Positions 18,473 through 27,449 of a stretch of DNA of 64,000 nucleotides are shown here, piece by piece. The notes beneath the pieces were generated by a model. It had not been told where the DNA came from, made no database searches, and saw nothing but the letters and a program-made list of their open reading frames with translations. Where the stretch lies: positions 118,641-182,640 of the forward strand of contig JAEUHM010000004.1 of assembly GCA_016795485.1 (NCBI GenBank), given 5' to 3'. Position 1 is the stretch's first letter, and each line of letters opens with the position of its first letter. The stretch comes from Verrucomicrobiaceae bacterium (GTDB taxonomy: Bacteria > Verrucomicrobiota > Verrucomicrobiia > Verrucomicrobiales > Verrucomicrobiaceae). Both the position numbers and the translations under genes were made by a program.

Positions 18473-19321
18473 CTAAAACACCACCGTCCGGTTTCCATAG
18501 ACCAGAACCCGATTCGTGAGGTGTGCTAGCAGTGCCCTGGACAGCACGATCTTCTCCAAATCCTTGCCCAACCGCACCATGTCCGTTGCAGAGTCACGGT
18601 GAGACACCCGAGACACATCTTGGTCAATGATTGGTCCCTGATCCAACTCCGTCGTCACGTAGTGACTCGTAGCCCCAATGAGTTTTACCCCGCGCTCATG
18701 CGCCTGATGGTAAGGCTTAGCCCCCACAAACGCAGGTAGGAACGAGTGGTGAATGTTGATGATCTGGTTCGGATAAGCCTCAATGAACCCAGGCGTGATG
18801 ATCTGCATGTATCGCGCCAACACAATGGTGTCGATCTCATGCGCCTTCATTAGCGCGATGTGCTCCGCCTCTATTCCCGCCTTGGTAGTGGCAGTCACTG
18901 GCGTGTGCACGAACGGAATGCCAAAACGTTCCGCAGCAGGCTTCAAATGCTCGTGGTTAGACACGATCACCGGCAGGTCACAGGGCAACTCACCCGCCTC
19001 GTGGCGCGAGAGCAAATCATAGAGACAATGCCCCTCCTTTGTCACAAAAAGAGCCACCCGCCGCCGCTTTTCAGACAGGTGCACATTCCACGCCATCTGC
19101 CGTTCTTTGGCAATCGGCGCAAACGCATTCCGGATAGCATCACCATTGAGCGCAAAGCCCTCCAAAGCCCATTCCACCCGCATGAAAAACACATTCGCTC
19201 CACGATCAACGTGTTGGTCTAGATGCAGAATGTTCCCCCCATGGTACAGGATGAATCCAGTAACAGTATTCACAAGTCCGGGCTGATCCGGGCAGTGGAT
19301 GAGAAGAGTAGCAGTGGCCAT
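18473..19321 (-). CDS. purU: Formyltetrahydrofolate deformylase
   Basis: PurU hydrolyses 10-formyl-tetrahydrofolate to formate and tetrahydrofolate, balancing one-carbon pools and providing formate for purine synthesis. The 282-residue protein has an N-terminal ACT domain (about 5-80, L-I-H-C-P-D-Q-P-G-L-V) and a formyltransferase-like domain with catalytic Asn189, His191 and Asp227 (N-I-H-H-S-F-L-P and L-D-Q-G-P). The ATG at 19321 is preferred; upstream codons in the open frame lie in the intergenic region. It lies alone on the minus strand and is not in an operon with the purine genes purA or purN-like genes. Confidence 0.95.
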   Translation of the reverse strand: MATATLLIHCPDQPGLVNTVTGFILYHGGNILHLDQHVDRGANVFFMRVEWALEGFALNGDAIRNAFAPIAKERQMAWNVHLSEKRRRVALFVTKEGHCLYDLLSRHEAGELPCDLPVIVSNHEHLKPAAERFGIPFVHTPVTATTKAGIEAEHIALMKAHEIDTIVLARYMQIITPGFIEAYPNQIINIHHSFLPAFVGAKPYHQAHERGVKLIGATSHYVTTELDQGPIIDQDVSRVSHRDSATDMVRLGKDLEKIVLSRALLAHLTNRVLVYGNRTVVF

Positions 19322-19666
19322 GGGCTGCCCAAGATGGCATGAGAAGCGCCCCGCACAAGCAGCGCCCCACGTGTCCGCCCTTGTTCCGCGTGCCATCTAC
19401 CGTGGGCATACGCTCTGAGCCTTACTTCTTTTGGTGCTCGACAGAGGTTGGGTTCGTAAGCCAAGAGCGACGAAGCGGCAGAGATGATAGTTTCGTGTCT
19501 CGCGGTTTGGGATATCCCCACAACACCACTCGATTGATCGCAAACTGCGTCAACCTAGTGGCTCCATTTTCAGAACATGAGCGTTCTGGCACTTATCTGG
19601 ACGTTTGTCAGGCTTGGTAAGATTCGGTGTGGTGAGTCGGGTGATTAAGTGCCATCGGTTGTGGGT
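19322..19666. other. Intergenic region without a supported gene
   Basis: This 345-base region separates divergent purU and a glutaredoxin gene. Short open frames cross it on both strands (for example 19339-19620 plus) but their composition is not protein-like and none has a good start. It holds a 10-base palindrome GGGATATCCC (19509-19518) and a hairpin CAGAAC/GTTCTG (19571-19576 and 19583-19588). Promoters for both genes should lie here, but I see no clear -35/-10 pair. Confidence 0.6.
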
Positions 19667-19918
19667 ATGATCGTTCCGAAGCTTTATTTGAAGACTGGCT
19701 GCCCTTGGTGTGAAGAGGTGGTGGAGTATCTGGATGCGCGTGGGATTGGCTACGAACCGGTGGTGGTGAGTGGGAATCGTGCGGCGATGCAGGAGATGAT
19801 AGATCTGTCAGGCCAAAGCAAGGCGCCCACCATGAACTGGGATGGCGAGGTGCTGGCGGATTTTGGCGTGGATGAACTGGTGCCTTTCCTGAAAGCGCAT
19901 GGAGTGGCTGTTTCCTGA
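19667..19918 (+). CDS. Glutaredoxin-like protein
   Basis: The 83-residue thioredoxin-fold protein has the C-P-W-C redox motif near its N-terminus (residues 12-15, K-T-G-C-P-W-C-E-E). It then has the S-G-Q-S-K-A-P-T segment with the cis-proline, where T-V-P would be usual, and F-G-V-D-E-L near the end in place of the common G-G-x-D-D-L. It is therefore a small monothiol/dithiol glutaredoxin or a related disulfide reductase. The ATG at 19667 is the best start; GTG at 19649 would add six residues. It ends seven bases before the stop of the convergent folP gene. Confidence 0.85.
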   Translation: MIVPKLYLKTGCPWCEEVVEYLDARGIGYEPVVVSGNRAAMQEMIDLSGQSKAPTMNWDGEVLADFGVDELVPFLKAHGVAVS

Positions 19919-19925
19919 GTTGCCG

Positions 19926-20795
19926 CTAGGCGACTGGGGCACAAGCGTGGACGATCTGTGCAGTCTGCACGGCGGCGGTGACGTTGTGCACGCGCATGAT
20001 GTGTGCACCGCGTAAGGTGCCTGCCACCATGCTGGCTACGGTGCCGGGATCTCGCTGAGTGGGGTCCGGCTGATCTAACACATGATGAATAACGGTCTTG
20101 CGTGAGACTGGAAGAAGGATGGGCATGCCGAAGTGCTGGAGCCGCTGTAACTCACGATAGACGGTGAGGTTGTCATCGCGCTGTTTTGCAAAGTCGATGC
20201 CGGGGTCAAGGATGATGTGATCGTCTGCGAGACCGGCTCGTTTTGCGAGTGCTATCTTGTCTGTGAAGAAGCGGTGCATGTCCTCCATGACATTGCCATA
20301 AGTGACGTGGGTGTGAGGTACTTTCGGCTGACCAATGCTGTGCATGATGATCAAGGCAGCATCGCTGTGGGCACAAAGTGCGGCGTTGTCTGCTGTGGGC
20401 AGGCCGCTGATGTCGTTGATGATCTCGGCTCCGAGTTTGACGGCGTGTGCGACCACTGGGGAGCGCCAAGTATTGACGGAAAGGAGTGGGGGCCAGGTCT
20501 GCACGTCATCCAGCGGTGAGCACCGTGAGAGGACGCTCTCCCATTGCTCCATGAATGGCTGGATGCGGGTGCATTCCTCTTCCTCGCTGATGGCGACTCG
20601 GTTGGTGCGGGCGCTCTCGGCTCCGATGTCGATGATGTCTGCGCCTTGGGCGATCTGATATTCTGCAAGATGGAGCGCAGAAGAGATATCAAGGGTGCCG
20701 TCACCGCAGAAGCTGTCGTCGTTGATGTTGACAATGCCCATGACGAGTGGTCGGCGATCGAGCGTGATGGTGCGATGACGAGCGGTGAATTTCAT
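19926..20795 (-). CDS. folP: Dihydropteroate synthase (divergent)
   Basis: FolP joins para-aminobenzoate to the pterin pyrophosphate to make dihydropteroate for folate. The 289-residue TIM-barrel protein has the expected order of motifs but with changes. N-I-N-D-D-S-F-C replaces N-V-T-P-D-S-F-S, G-A-E-S-A-R-T replaces G-G-E-S-T-R-P, D-P-G-I-D-F-A-K replaces D-P-G-I-G-F-G-K, and S-R-K is kept. It is therefore divergent in the pterin and pABA pocket loops, and a related pterin-binding enzyme is an alternative. The ATG overlaps the stop of the SUMF1-family gene upstream (ATGA), so they are translationally coupled. folK is not nearby. Confidence 0.85.
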   Translation of the reverse strand: MKFTARHRTITLDRRPLVMGIVNINDDSFCGDGTLDISSALHLAEYQIAQGADIIDIGAESARTNRVAISEEEECTRIQPFMEQWESVLSRCSPLDDVQTWPPLLSVNTWRSPVVAHAVKLGAEIINDISGLPTADNAALCAHSDAALIIMHSIGQPKVPHTHVTYGNVMEDMHRFFTDKIALAKRAGLADDHIILDPGIDFAKQRDDNLTVYRELQRLQHFGMPILLPVSRKTVIHHVLDQPDPTQRDPGTVASMVAGTLRGAHIMRVHNVTAAVQTAQIVHACAPVA

Positions 20796-21844
20796 TTCCT
20801 CACTTGGCTGTCAGGCACCAATGCAACGCGAAATCCGAGGTCATTGGAACGGAGGGTGGGCACTGCCTCAAAGGATTTAGCAGCGCGACACATGGTGGCG
20901 TAGTGCTTCCAGGCACCGCCGCGATAGGGGTGTGCGGTGCCTGTGGGCGGGCCTATGGGATCGATAGCAGGAGCCTCGGTGGGCACGGCGGAGTAGTCTG
21001 ACACCCACTCGTAGAGGTTGCCAAGCATGTCCTTGAGACCCCAGGGATTGGCGGTCTTCTGACCGACACGGCGTGGGCCAGCGATTTTGCCAGGGAAGGC
21101 TTGGTTGGGCCAGTTTTCGGTTGTCCAACCTGCTCCGCGATAGCCTACACTGCTGTTGCCACCGTACCAGGCTATGTCGTTGAGTATGGGAGCATTGTTC
21201 TCACCCAATACTGTCATTTCACCGGCATAGGTGGCAGTGGTGGTACCTGCACGGCAGGAATACTCCCACTGCGCCTCTGTGGGCAAGGCGTAGACCATGC
21301 CGGGAGGAAGGCGGCCTGCCTTGCGCTCTTTGTCGGTGAACTTGGCGCAGAAGGCCACGGCGTCATCCCAACTGACGTAATACATGGGTATGTTAGGAGC
21401 CTGTGCTGCTGTGACGCTGGCGACTGCTTGTTTGCCCGGTGCAGCACCCAATGCTTCCCGCAGTGTGATGTCACGGCCGCCGTGCGGGTAGAGCGCCTCG
21501 TCTGCAAGCATCTTCCTTGCCTGATCCTTGAGGCTGGTGGACGTGACGGCTTCCCATTGGCCTTGAGTGACTTCTGTCTCAGCTAGCCAGAAGCCTTTGG
21601 TGAGCTTGACTGGATGCATGACCTCGTAGTTGTCCCGACCGGGTTCATCTTGTGGACTGCCCATCATGAACTCGCCAGGTGGGCACCAGTGGAAGATGAT
21701 TCCGGGGGCGTTATCCTTGCGGCTTTGCCCAGGGAAGTGCCCTTCGGCGGTCATCTCCGCATCCAGAGGCATCTCGGCAGGCTTTTGAGCATGAAGGGAC
21801 ATGGACAACAACAAACACAACGCCGTTGTCCGTGAAATCATCAT
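20792..21844 (-). CDS. Exported SUMF1/formylglycine-generating-enzyme-like protein
   Basis: The 350-residue protein has a signal peptide (M-M-I-S-R-T-T-A-L-C-L-L-L-S...H-A-Q). A C-type-lectin-like SUMF1 domain follows, with F-M-M-G-S, E-V-T-Q-G-Q-W, Y-V-S-W-D-D-A-V-A-F-C, L-P-T-E-A-Q-W-E-Y-S-C-R-A-G and the closing Y-R-G-G-A-W...G-F-R-V. Only one cysteine (M-C-R) lies where true formylglycine-generating enzymes carry two, so activation of sulfatases is doubtful; no sulfatase is in the window. Related domains serve as ligand-binding modules. It lies 11 bases after proS and is coupled to folP. Confidence 0.85.
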   Translation of the reverse strand: MMISRTTALCLLLSMSLHAQKPAEMPLDAEMTAEGHFPGQSRKDNAPGIIFHWCPPGEFMMGSPQDEPGRDNYEVMHPVKLTKGFWLAETEVTQGQWEAVTSTSLKDQARKMLADEALYPHGGRDITLREALGAAPGKQAVASVTAAQAPNIPMYYVSWDDAVAFCAKFTDKERKAGRLPPGMVYALPTEAQWEYSCRAGTTTATYAGEMTVLGENNAPILNDIAWYGGNSSVGYRGAGWTTENWPNQAFPGKIAGPRRVGQKTANPWGLKDMLGNLYEWVSDYSAVPTEAPAIDPIGPPTGTAHPYRGGAWKHYATMCRAAKSFEAVPTLRSNDLGFRVALVPDSQVRK

Positions 21845-21855
21845 GATAAGTGGGC

Positions 21856-23391
21856 TCAATAGCTCTTGGCAAAGACCACACGCCGATGGCTGGGCTTGCC
21901 TGTGAGGAAGCAGGTGCCTTCCTCCGCATACTCATCCCCGATGGGAATGCAGCGGATGGTGGTCTTGTATTCTTTGCTGAGGCGCTCCTCATCCTCCGCG
22001 CTTCCTGCCCAGTGCATGAGAGCAAACCCGCCGTGGATCTCTGGTTTGTCGTCACTATTGGGCGTGAAGAAAGCCTTGAACTCTTCCATGGACTCAAGCT
22101 TGCACGTATTCAGATTCTGGAAGGCGGTGGCCTTCTCCAAGAGAGCGGACTGGATCTGGCCAAGGATGTCGGCCACGTTTTGCAGGAAGTCATCGCGCTT
22201 CATCGGTTCCTTTGCCTTGGCTCCGAGGTCTCGTCGTGCGGTCATGACCGTACGGCTCTCAATATCACGAGGGCCGATTTCAATGCGGAGCGGCACGCCT
22301 TTCTTGATCCACTCCCAATTGCGAGTGCCGCCGGGGAGGTCGCGTTTGTCAACGTGGGCGCGAATGGGTTCACCTGCGAACTCGATTTTCCGCAGCGTCT
22401 GAGCCACAGCCTCGCACGACTCAATGACTGCGTCACGTGTGTCGGCCTTCGGCGTGACGGGCAGGATGACGATCTGATAGGGAGCGACACGGGGAGGCAG
22501 GATGATGCCGTCGTCATCACCGTGCGCCATGATGAGTGTTCCGATGGTGCGGGTGCTGACGCCCCAACTGGTTGTCCAGGCGTGTTGTTTCTTGTTATCG
22601 CGACCGAGGAACTCGATGTTGGCTGCTTTAGCAAAGTTCTGACCGAGGAAGTGTGACGTGCCTGCTTGAATGGCTTTACGGTCTTGCACCATGGCCTCAA
22701 CGGTGAAGGTGGACAAGGCACCGGGGAAGCGCTCGCGCTCGGTCTTCTCACCAGGAATGCATGGGATGGCCAAGAAGTCGCGGAGGAACTCCTCATACAC
22801 TCGATGCATGAGTTTGGTCTCGTTCATGGCTTCTTCCGCCGTCTCATGAGCAGTGTGACCCTCTTGCCAAAGGAACTCGGCTGTGCGGAGGAAAAGGCGT
22901 GGCCGCATTTCCCAACGCATGACGTTGGCCCATTGGTTAATGAGCAACGGCAGGTCGCGATAACTCTGCACCCAACGAGCGAATGCGGCACCGATGATCG
23001 TCTCTGATGTGGGACGAATGACGAATGGCTCGGCCAACTCACCTGTGGGAATCATTTTGGTGCTTCCATCTGGCTGCTTCTGAGCCTCTAGGCGATGGTG
23101 AGTGACGACGGCGCACTCGGTGGCGAATCCTTCTGCGTGCTGGGCTTCCTTTTCCAGGTAGCTCAGTGGGATGAGCAGCGGGAAATACGCGTTGGTGTGC
23201 CCCGTCTCCTTGAACCTAGCATCCAAATAGCGCTGGATGTTCTCCCACAAGCCATAGCCCCAGGGCTTGATGACCATGCAGCCACGGACTTCTGAGTTTT
23301 CAGCGAGATCAGCGGCACGCACGACCTGCTGATACCACTCAGGGAAGTCTTCGTCACGACGGGGGGAGATGGCAGTTTTTTCCTGGCTCAT
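21856..23391 (-). CDS. proS: Prolyl-tRNA synthetase, archaeal/eukaryotic type
   Basis: ProS charges tRNA-Pro with proline. The 511-residue protein is the short class II form without the bacterial editing insertion between motifs 2 and 3. It shows R-P-T-S-E-T-I-I-G (motif 2 region), the H-G-D-D-D-G-I-I-L-P-P segment and a C-terminal extension ending in tyrosine (F-A-K-S-Y), a hallmark of the archaeal/eukaryotic-like class. Many bacteria, including Verrucomicrobia and Deinococcus-like lineages, use this form. It lies upstream of the SUMF1-family gene, 11 bases away, and is preceded by the helicase gene 82 bases upstream. Confidence 0.95.
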   Translation of the reverse strand: MSQEKTAISPRRDEDFPEWYQQVVRAADLAENSEVRGCMVIKPWGYGLWENIQRYLDARFKETGHTNAYFPLLIPLSYLEKEAQHAEGFATECAVVTHHRLEAQKQPDGSTKMIPTGELAEPFVIRPTSETIIGAAFARWVQSYRDLPLLINQWANVMRWEMRPRLFLRTAEFLWQEGHTAHETAEEAMNETKLMHRVYEEFLRDFLAIPCIPGEKTERERFPGALSTFTVEAMVQDRKAIQAGTSHFLGQNFAKAANIEFLGRDNKKQHAWTTSWGVSTRTIGTLIMAHGDDDGIILPPRVAPYQIVILPVTPKADTRDAVIESCEAVAQTLRKIEFAGEPIRAHVDKRDLPGGTRNWEWIKKGVPLRIEIGPRDIESRTVMTARRDLGAKAKEPMKRDDFLQNVADILGQIQSALLEKATAFQNLNTCKLESMEEFKAFFTPNSDDKPEIHGGFALMHWAGSAEDEERLSKEYKTTIRCIPIGDEYAEEGTCFLTGKPSHRRVVFAKSY

Positions 23392-23473
23392 GGGGGTTGG
23401 AAGGCCGGGAAAGTAGACAGTTGCGGCCGTTGTGCAAGACAGAGCGGCAGGACAGGAGCAGTTACTGCGGTTT

Positions 23474-25108
23474 CTACCTTCTCCGTCTCAAGCCTTTTCC
23501 CGTGCGCATGACGCTGCGTGCGTGACGCTCGTCTTCCAAAATGGTGGTGAACTTGTAGCTAAAGCCTTCGAGCTTACGGCGCTCAATCTTTTGATTGATG
23601 AGGCGCTCCACACTTTCCACATACTTGATCTCGTCAGCAGCAAAGAGGGTAAAAGCATCACCTTCCTTTTGCGCACGGCCTGTGCGTCCAATACGGTGCA
23701 CGTAGTCTTCGGGATTCTCGGGCACGCAATAGTTGATCACGTGAGTAACGCCGGAGATGTCCAGTCCGCGAGCAGCGAGGTCGGTGGCCACGATGATTTC
23801 AAACGTACCCTCGCGAAAACCTTTGAGAGCTGCTTCACGGTCCCGTTGCTTAATATCGGAGTGCATGACACCGACCTTGTATTCACCGAGCGCCTGGAGT
23901 TCGCCATAGAGTTCATCTGCCTGCATTTTGGTGCGGGTGAAGATCATGACGCTGTTAAAGTGTGTCTGCTTGAGGATGGCCAAAAGCAGCTCCGTGCGTT
24001 GATCAGACGCCACAGGGTAGAGGTAATGGGAAACGGTCTCGGCTGGAGAGAAACGGATGCCAACTTCCACCGACTCAGGCTCCTTCAGTGCCCAGTCTGC
24101 TAGACTTTTGATCTGTGGCGGCATGGTGGCAGAAAAGAACAGAGTCTGACGATTCGTGGGCGTCTTCTCGACAATCCTGCGGACATCTGGCAAGAAGCCC
24201 ATGTCGAGCATGCGGTCTACTTCGTCCAAGATGAGGATTTCGATGTCAGCAGGCGAAAAGGTGCCGTCTCCCATGAAGTCTAGCAGTCGCCCTGGGGTAG
24301 CCACTACGATGTCTACCCCTTTCTCCAGAGCTTCACGCTGGGTGCCATAACCTACACCACCATACACGGCAACAATCCGGAGACCGGTGTGAGCAGCTAG
24401 GGCGGACAGGGAATCATGCACCTGCACGGCCAGTTCACGGGTGGGCTCAAGAATGAGCATGCGCATCTTCCCAGGTGCACCAAGACGAGACATGGATGGC
24501 AGCCCAAAGGCCGCAGTTTTACCCGTGCCTGTCTGTGAAGCACCGATCAAGTCCTTCCCATTCAAGATGATGGGTGCTGATTTCTCTTGAATGGTCGTTG
24601 GAGTGGAATAGCCAAGATCACGAACCCCAGCGAGGATGGCTGGCGAGAAGCCCAGCGCCTCAAAGGCCGCTGGATAAGGCCCCTCTGGCACTGGAGGAGC
24701 CGCTGGGGGAGGAACTGGAGCATGGCGCTGACGTGGCTTGCCCTGATCTTCCTCAGCAGCTTGGGAAAGAGGCTTCCGCTCGCCTCTGCGATCACGTCCG
24801 CTACCACCGCGACCGCCGCGGTCTTTTCCGCCGTGTTCACGATCACGCCGTGGTCCACGATCCCGGGATGACTCACGCTCACGGCGTCCTTCCCCCCCGG
24901 ATCTGCCTTCAGAGCGAGGCCTGTCTTGGCCCTGTGCGCGTGCAGGACGGCGTTCTTCATGCTTGCGAGCATCCTTCTGGGGCACCAACTCGGCTTTGGG
25001 CTTGGGCTTGATGCCTACAAGGCGCTTGAGACCAGATTTGATCTTACTGAGCAGCGAGGGCTTCTTCTCCGATTTGGGCGCGCTGCCGTGGGGCGTGGAT
25101 TTGGACAT
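23474..25108 (-). CDS. DEAD-box RNA helicase with Arg/Gly-rich N-terminal tail
   Basis: The 544-residue ATP-dependent RNA helicase has the Q motif (F-E-A-L-G-F), Walker [23 protein letters not shown], an Asp box reading D-E-V-D rather than D-E-A-D, S-A-T, and the C-terminal H-R-I-G-R-T-G-R. A basic, R-R-G-G-rich low-complexity tail of about 130 residues precedes the core; such tails are usually C-terminal in RhlE/CsdA relatives. It probably remodels rRNA or mRNA structure. I chose ATG 25108 (M-S-K-S-T-P-H-G); ATG 25129 would add seven residues. It is divergent from pyrH. Confidence 0.92.
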   Translation of the reverse strand: MSKSTPHGSAPKSEKKPSLLSKIKSGLKRLVGIKPKPKAELVPQKDARKHEERRPARAQGQDRPRSEGRSGGEGRRERESSRDRGPRRDREHGGKDRGGRGGSGRDRRGERKPLSQAAEEDQGKPRQRHAPVPPPAAPPVPEGPYPAAFEALGFSPAILAGVRDLGYSTPTTIQEKSAPIILNGKDLIGASQTGTGKTAAFGLPSMSRLGAPGKMRMLILEPTRELAVQVHDSLSALAAHTGLRIVAVYGGVGYGTQREALEKGVDIVVATPGRLLDFMGDGTFSPADIEILILDEVDRMLDMGFLPDVRRIVEKTPTNRQTLFFSATMPPQIKSLADWALKEPESVEVGIRFSPAETVSHYLYPVASDQRTELLLAILKQTHFNSVMIFTRTKMQADELYGELQALGEYKVGVMHSDIKQRDREAALKGFREGTFEIIVATDLAARGLDISGVTHVINYCVPENPEDYVHRIGRTGRAQKEGDAFTLFAADEIKYVESVERLINQKIERRKLEGFSYKFTTILEDERHARSVMRTGKGLRRRR

Positions 25109-25268
25109 GACGATAATCTTGGTTTCCATGCCCCACTTGCAGGGGGAATGCAAACGGCAACGTGGGCAGACGCGGTCATGTCAAAGCGACCCATGGCGAT
25201 CTTCAGCAAATGTCTTTGCGTTGGATGGAAGCGTGATGTTTGGTCACAAAACTGCAACACAACCACGC

Positions 25269-26000
25269 ATGGTCGATTCAACAGGTAGGCGAAAGTTCAA
25301 ACGGGTGCTCCTCAAACTCAGCGGCGAGGCCCTTCGTGAGCCCGGAAGCACCGACAACATCTCTCCTCCAATCGTCGAAAACATAGCAAGCCAGATCAAG
25401 TTGGCCCATCAAACCGGACTTGAGATAGCCCTAGTAGTGGGCGGTGGAAACTTCTGGCGAGGAATCTCAGCTAGCAATCGCGGTATGGAACGTGCCACAG
25501 CAGACTACATGGGTATGCTGGCCACTGTAATGAACTCGTTGGCCGTGCAGTCGATGCTAGAGGCTATGGATGTGCCCACTCGGGTGCAGTCCGCCATCGA
25601 AATGAAGAACGTTGCTGAGCCATTCATCCGCCGGAAGGCGATGCGGCACCTTGAACTCGGCCGTGTGGTTATCTTTGCCGCTGGCACGGGCAATCCGTTC
25701 TTTTCCACCGATACTACGGCTGCTCTACGTGCTAGCGAAATCGCTGCGGATGCTGTGCTCAAGGCCACTAAGGTCGACGGGATCTACGATGCTGATCCAA
25801 AGAAACACCCAGACGCCAACAGATTCGACCACCTGACTTACCACGAGGCGCTGACCCGCCAGTTGAAAGTCATGGATGCCACCGCCTTCAGCCTCTGCAT
25901 GGAGAACAATATGCCAATCATCGTGTTCAGCATGGATGAGCCTGACAATGTGCGGAAAGTGCTCATCGGTGAGCCAATCGGCACCGTGGTCACTAACTGA
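25269..26000 (+). CDS. pyrH: UMP kinase
   Basis: PyrH phosphorylates UMP to UDP and belongs to the amino-acid-kinase fold. The 243-residue protein has the K-L-S-G-E-A-L start loop, the G-G-G-N-F-W-R-G motif, [11 protein letters not shown], and the D-G-I-Y-D-A-D-P-K nucleotide region near the C-terminus, all typical. I chose ATG 25269 (M-V-D-S-T-G-R). An upstream in-frame ATG at 25236 (M-F-G-H-K-T), preceded by a weak GGAAG, is a real alternative and would add 11 residues. The longer frame overlaps the helicase start on the other strand. Pyrimidine gene carA is elsewhere in the window. Confidence 0.95.
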   Translation: MVDSTGRRKFKRVLLKLSGEALREPGSTDNISPPIVENIASQIKLAHQTGLEIALVVGGGNFWRGISASNRGMERATADYMGMLATVMNSLAVQSMLEAMDVPTRVQSAIEMKNVAEPFIRRKAMRHLELGRVVIFAAGTGNPFFSTDTTAALRASEIAADAVLKATKVDGIYDADPKKHPDANRFDHLTYHEALTRQLKVMDATAFSLCMENNMPIIVFSMDEPDNVRKVLIGEPIGTVVTN

Positions 26001-26006
26001 GAGCCT

Positions 26007-27443
26007 TCAACTCCAAGTGCCGGGCTTCAGGAAGCCGATGGGAAGGCTTGTGGATGAGGGACTGTAGAAGTTGGTAATGTTGGGCAGCACATAGGTCATG
26101 TCTGTGGCACTAACACCGAACCAACGAAGCATCTCGGCAAAGAGATGATCGACCGAGGTCGTGGGAATCAAGCGCCCGCCATAGCCCACGTCATCATTGC
26201 TATCCAAAGCAAGGTCTGGAAACGTTCCGAGCACTTGGCCGCCCTGTACCGGGCCTCCGAAGACGAGTGAGTTGCCACCCCAGGCGTGGTCTGTTCCTCG
26301 TCCGTTGCTCCTGAGTGTGCGAGCAAAGTCAGAGGCAGTAAAGGTAATGACACTGTCCTGCATTCCCATTTGATCCAAAGCCTTCTGAAAGTCCAGAAGG
26401 GCTGGGCTAAGGCGATTCAGCATGCCAGCTTGGGTCACAAGGAGTTCGCCATGATGATCCCAACCGCCGAAATTGATGAATAGAGTCTGGCGAGTAACAC
26501 CCAACTGCTCACGAATCGCAATGGTCTTAGCGAGTGCAAGCATCTGTTCGCCATAGGGGTTGTTTGGGAACAATCCGGCGATCGCACCCGCATCAAAAGC
26601 GTCGAACTCTTCCTTGAAGTGCTGCTGCAGCTCTAGGCTGTTCTTCGTCAGCGTGGCATAACTCTGCTGCATCAAGTTGGCGTACGTTTGCGAGATCAAG
26701 CTCGTGTGCGCGACGTTTTTCACTGTCAGAGGATTCACGGGCGACACACCAGCCTGAGCTGGAGTTAGCGTGAGTGCTCCATCTTGAGTGACAACGAACT
26801 GCTGGGTGCTATTGCCCACCTGAAGCAGATTATTCCCGCTGAAACTAATGTTCATGGCCGTGTCGCCCGAGTTTGCCGTAGGATGAAGCAAATCAGCCAC
26901 GCGCCCAGCCCACCCACTTGCCTGAGTAAGACCTTGAGGAACCGAAGTCTGCCATTGATCAATCTGATCACTGTGGGAGAACAACGCTCTCGGCATCGGC
27001 ACGGTCTCAGCGAGATACTGCGCCTTCGTGGTCGGATGAATGAGCGTGCCTATGTTCGTGATAAACGAGGCGCGGCGTTTGTTTGAATCACCACCCAGGC
27101 CATTAAACAGCTCGGCTAAACCCGAACAACTAGGATGCACACCATAAAGCATGCCGTCTCCGCCATTTTGACTCAGTGACAATAATGAGCCAGGGCCACT
27201 CAGTGGAAGAGCGAGATTGCCACGTGTCGTGGCATAGACAGCATGACGCGCATCTCTGGGCACAAGAAGATTGAATGTGTCCCAACCGCCAGCGAGCATA
27301 ACGCAGACAATCGTTCTGCGGTCCGTAGGCCCTCCTTGAGCTGCCGCCTTCCCAGCCATCTGCAAATGCAACAGCATGTTCAAAGCTGGCAGCGAGCTCA
27401 TGCCAGTGCAGGCGCAATTGGAGAAAAAGGTGCGTCGTTTCAT
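26007..27443 (-). CDS. DUF1501 family protein
   Basis: The 478-residue protein begins with a twin-arginine-like signal (K-R-R-T-F-F-S-N-C-A) and a hydrophobic stretch ending in A-A-A-Q. The following domain belongs to DUF1501, an alkaline-phosphatase-like family, with D-R-R-T-I-V-C-V-M-L-A-G-G-W-D-T-F-N-L-L and the C-terminal D-H-A-W-G-G-N-S-L-V-F-G-G. The family is paired with DUF1800 in many Planctomycetes, Verrucomicrobia and Proteobacteria. It starts six bases after the DUF1800 gene ends, so they form an operon. Function is unknown; both are exported or envelope-associated. Confidence 0.9.
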   Translation of the reverse strand: MKRRTFFSNCACTGMSSLPALNMLLHLQMAGKAAAQGGPTDRRTIVCVMLAGGWDTFNLLVPRDARHAVYATTRGNLALPLSGPGSLLSLSQNGGDGMLYGVHPSCSGLAELFNGLGGDSNKRRASFITNIGTLIHPTTKAQYLAETVPMPRALFSHSDQIDQWQTSVPQGLTQASGWAGRVADLLHPTANSGDTAMNISFSGNNLLQVGNSTQQFVVTQDGALTLTPAQAGVSPVNPLTVKNVAHTSLISQTYANLMQQSYATLTKNSLELQQHFKEEFDAFDAGAIAGLFPNNPYGEQMLALAKTIAIREQLGVTRQTLFINFGGWDHHGELLVTQAGMLNRLSPALLDFQKALDQMGMQDSVITFTASDFARTLRSNGRGTDHAWGGNSLVFGGPVQGGQVLGTFPDLALDSNDDVGYGGRLIPTTSVDHLFAEMLRWFGVSATDMTYVLPNITNFYSPSSTSLPIGFLKPGTWS

Positions 27444-27449
27444 ATTCAG

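Noticed and set aside
19339..19620. 93-residue plus-strand frame before the glutaredoxin gene
   Set aside because: Unusual composition, no start signal, and an equally open minus frame over the same bases.
20792..21844. Active formylglycine-generating enzyme
   Set aside because: Only one of the two active-site cysteines is in place and no sulfatase gene is in the window.
21850..22656. 268-residue plus-strand frame opposite proS
   Set aside because: It lies entirely antisense to proS, has no recognisable domain, and is explained by codon bias.
24963..25268. N-terminal extension of pyrH
   Set aside because: It overlaps the helicase start on the other strand and lacks UMP kinase homology; only ATG 25236 remains as an alternative.
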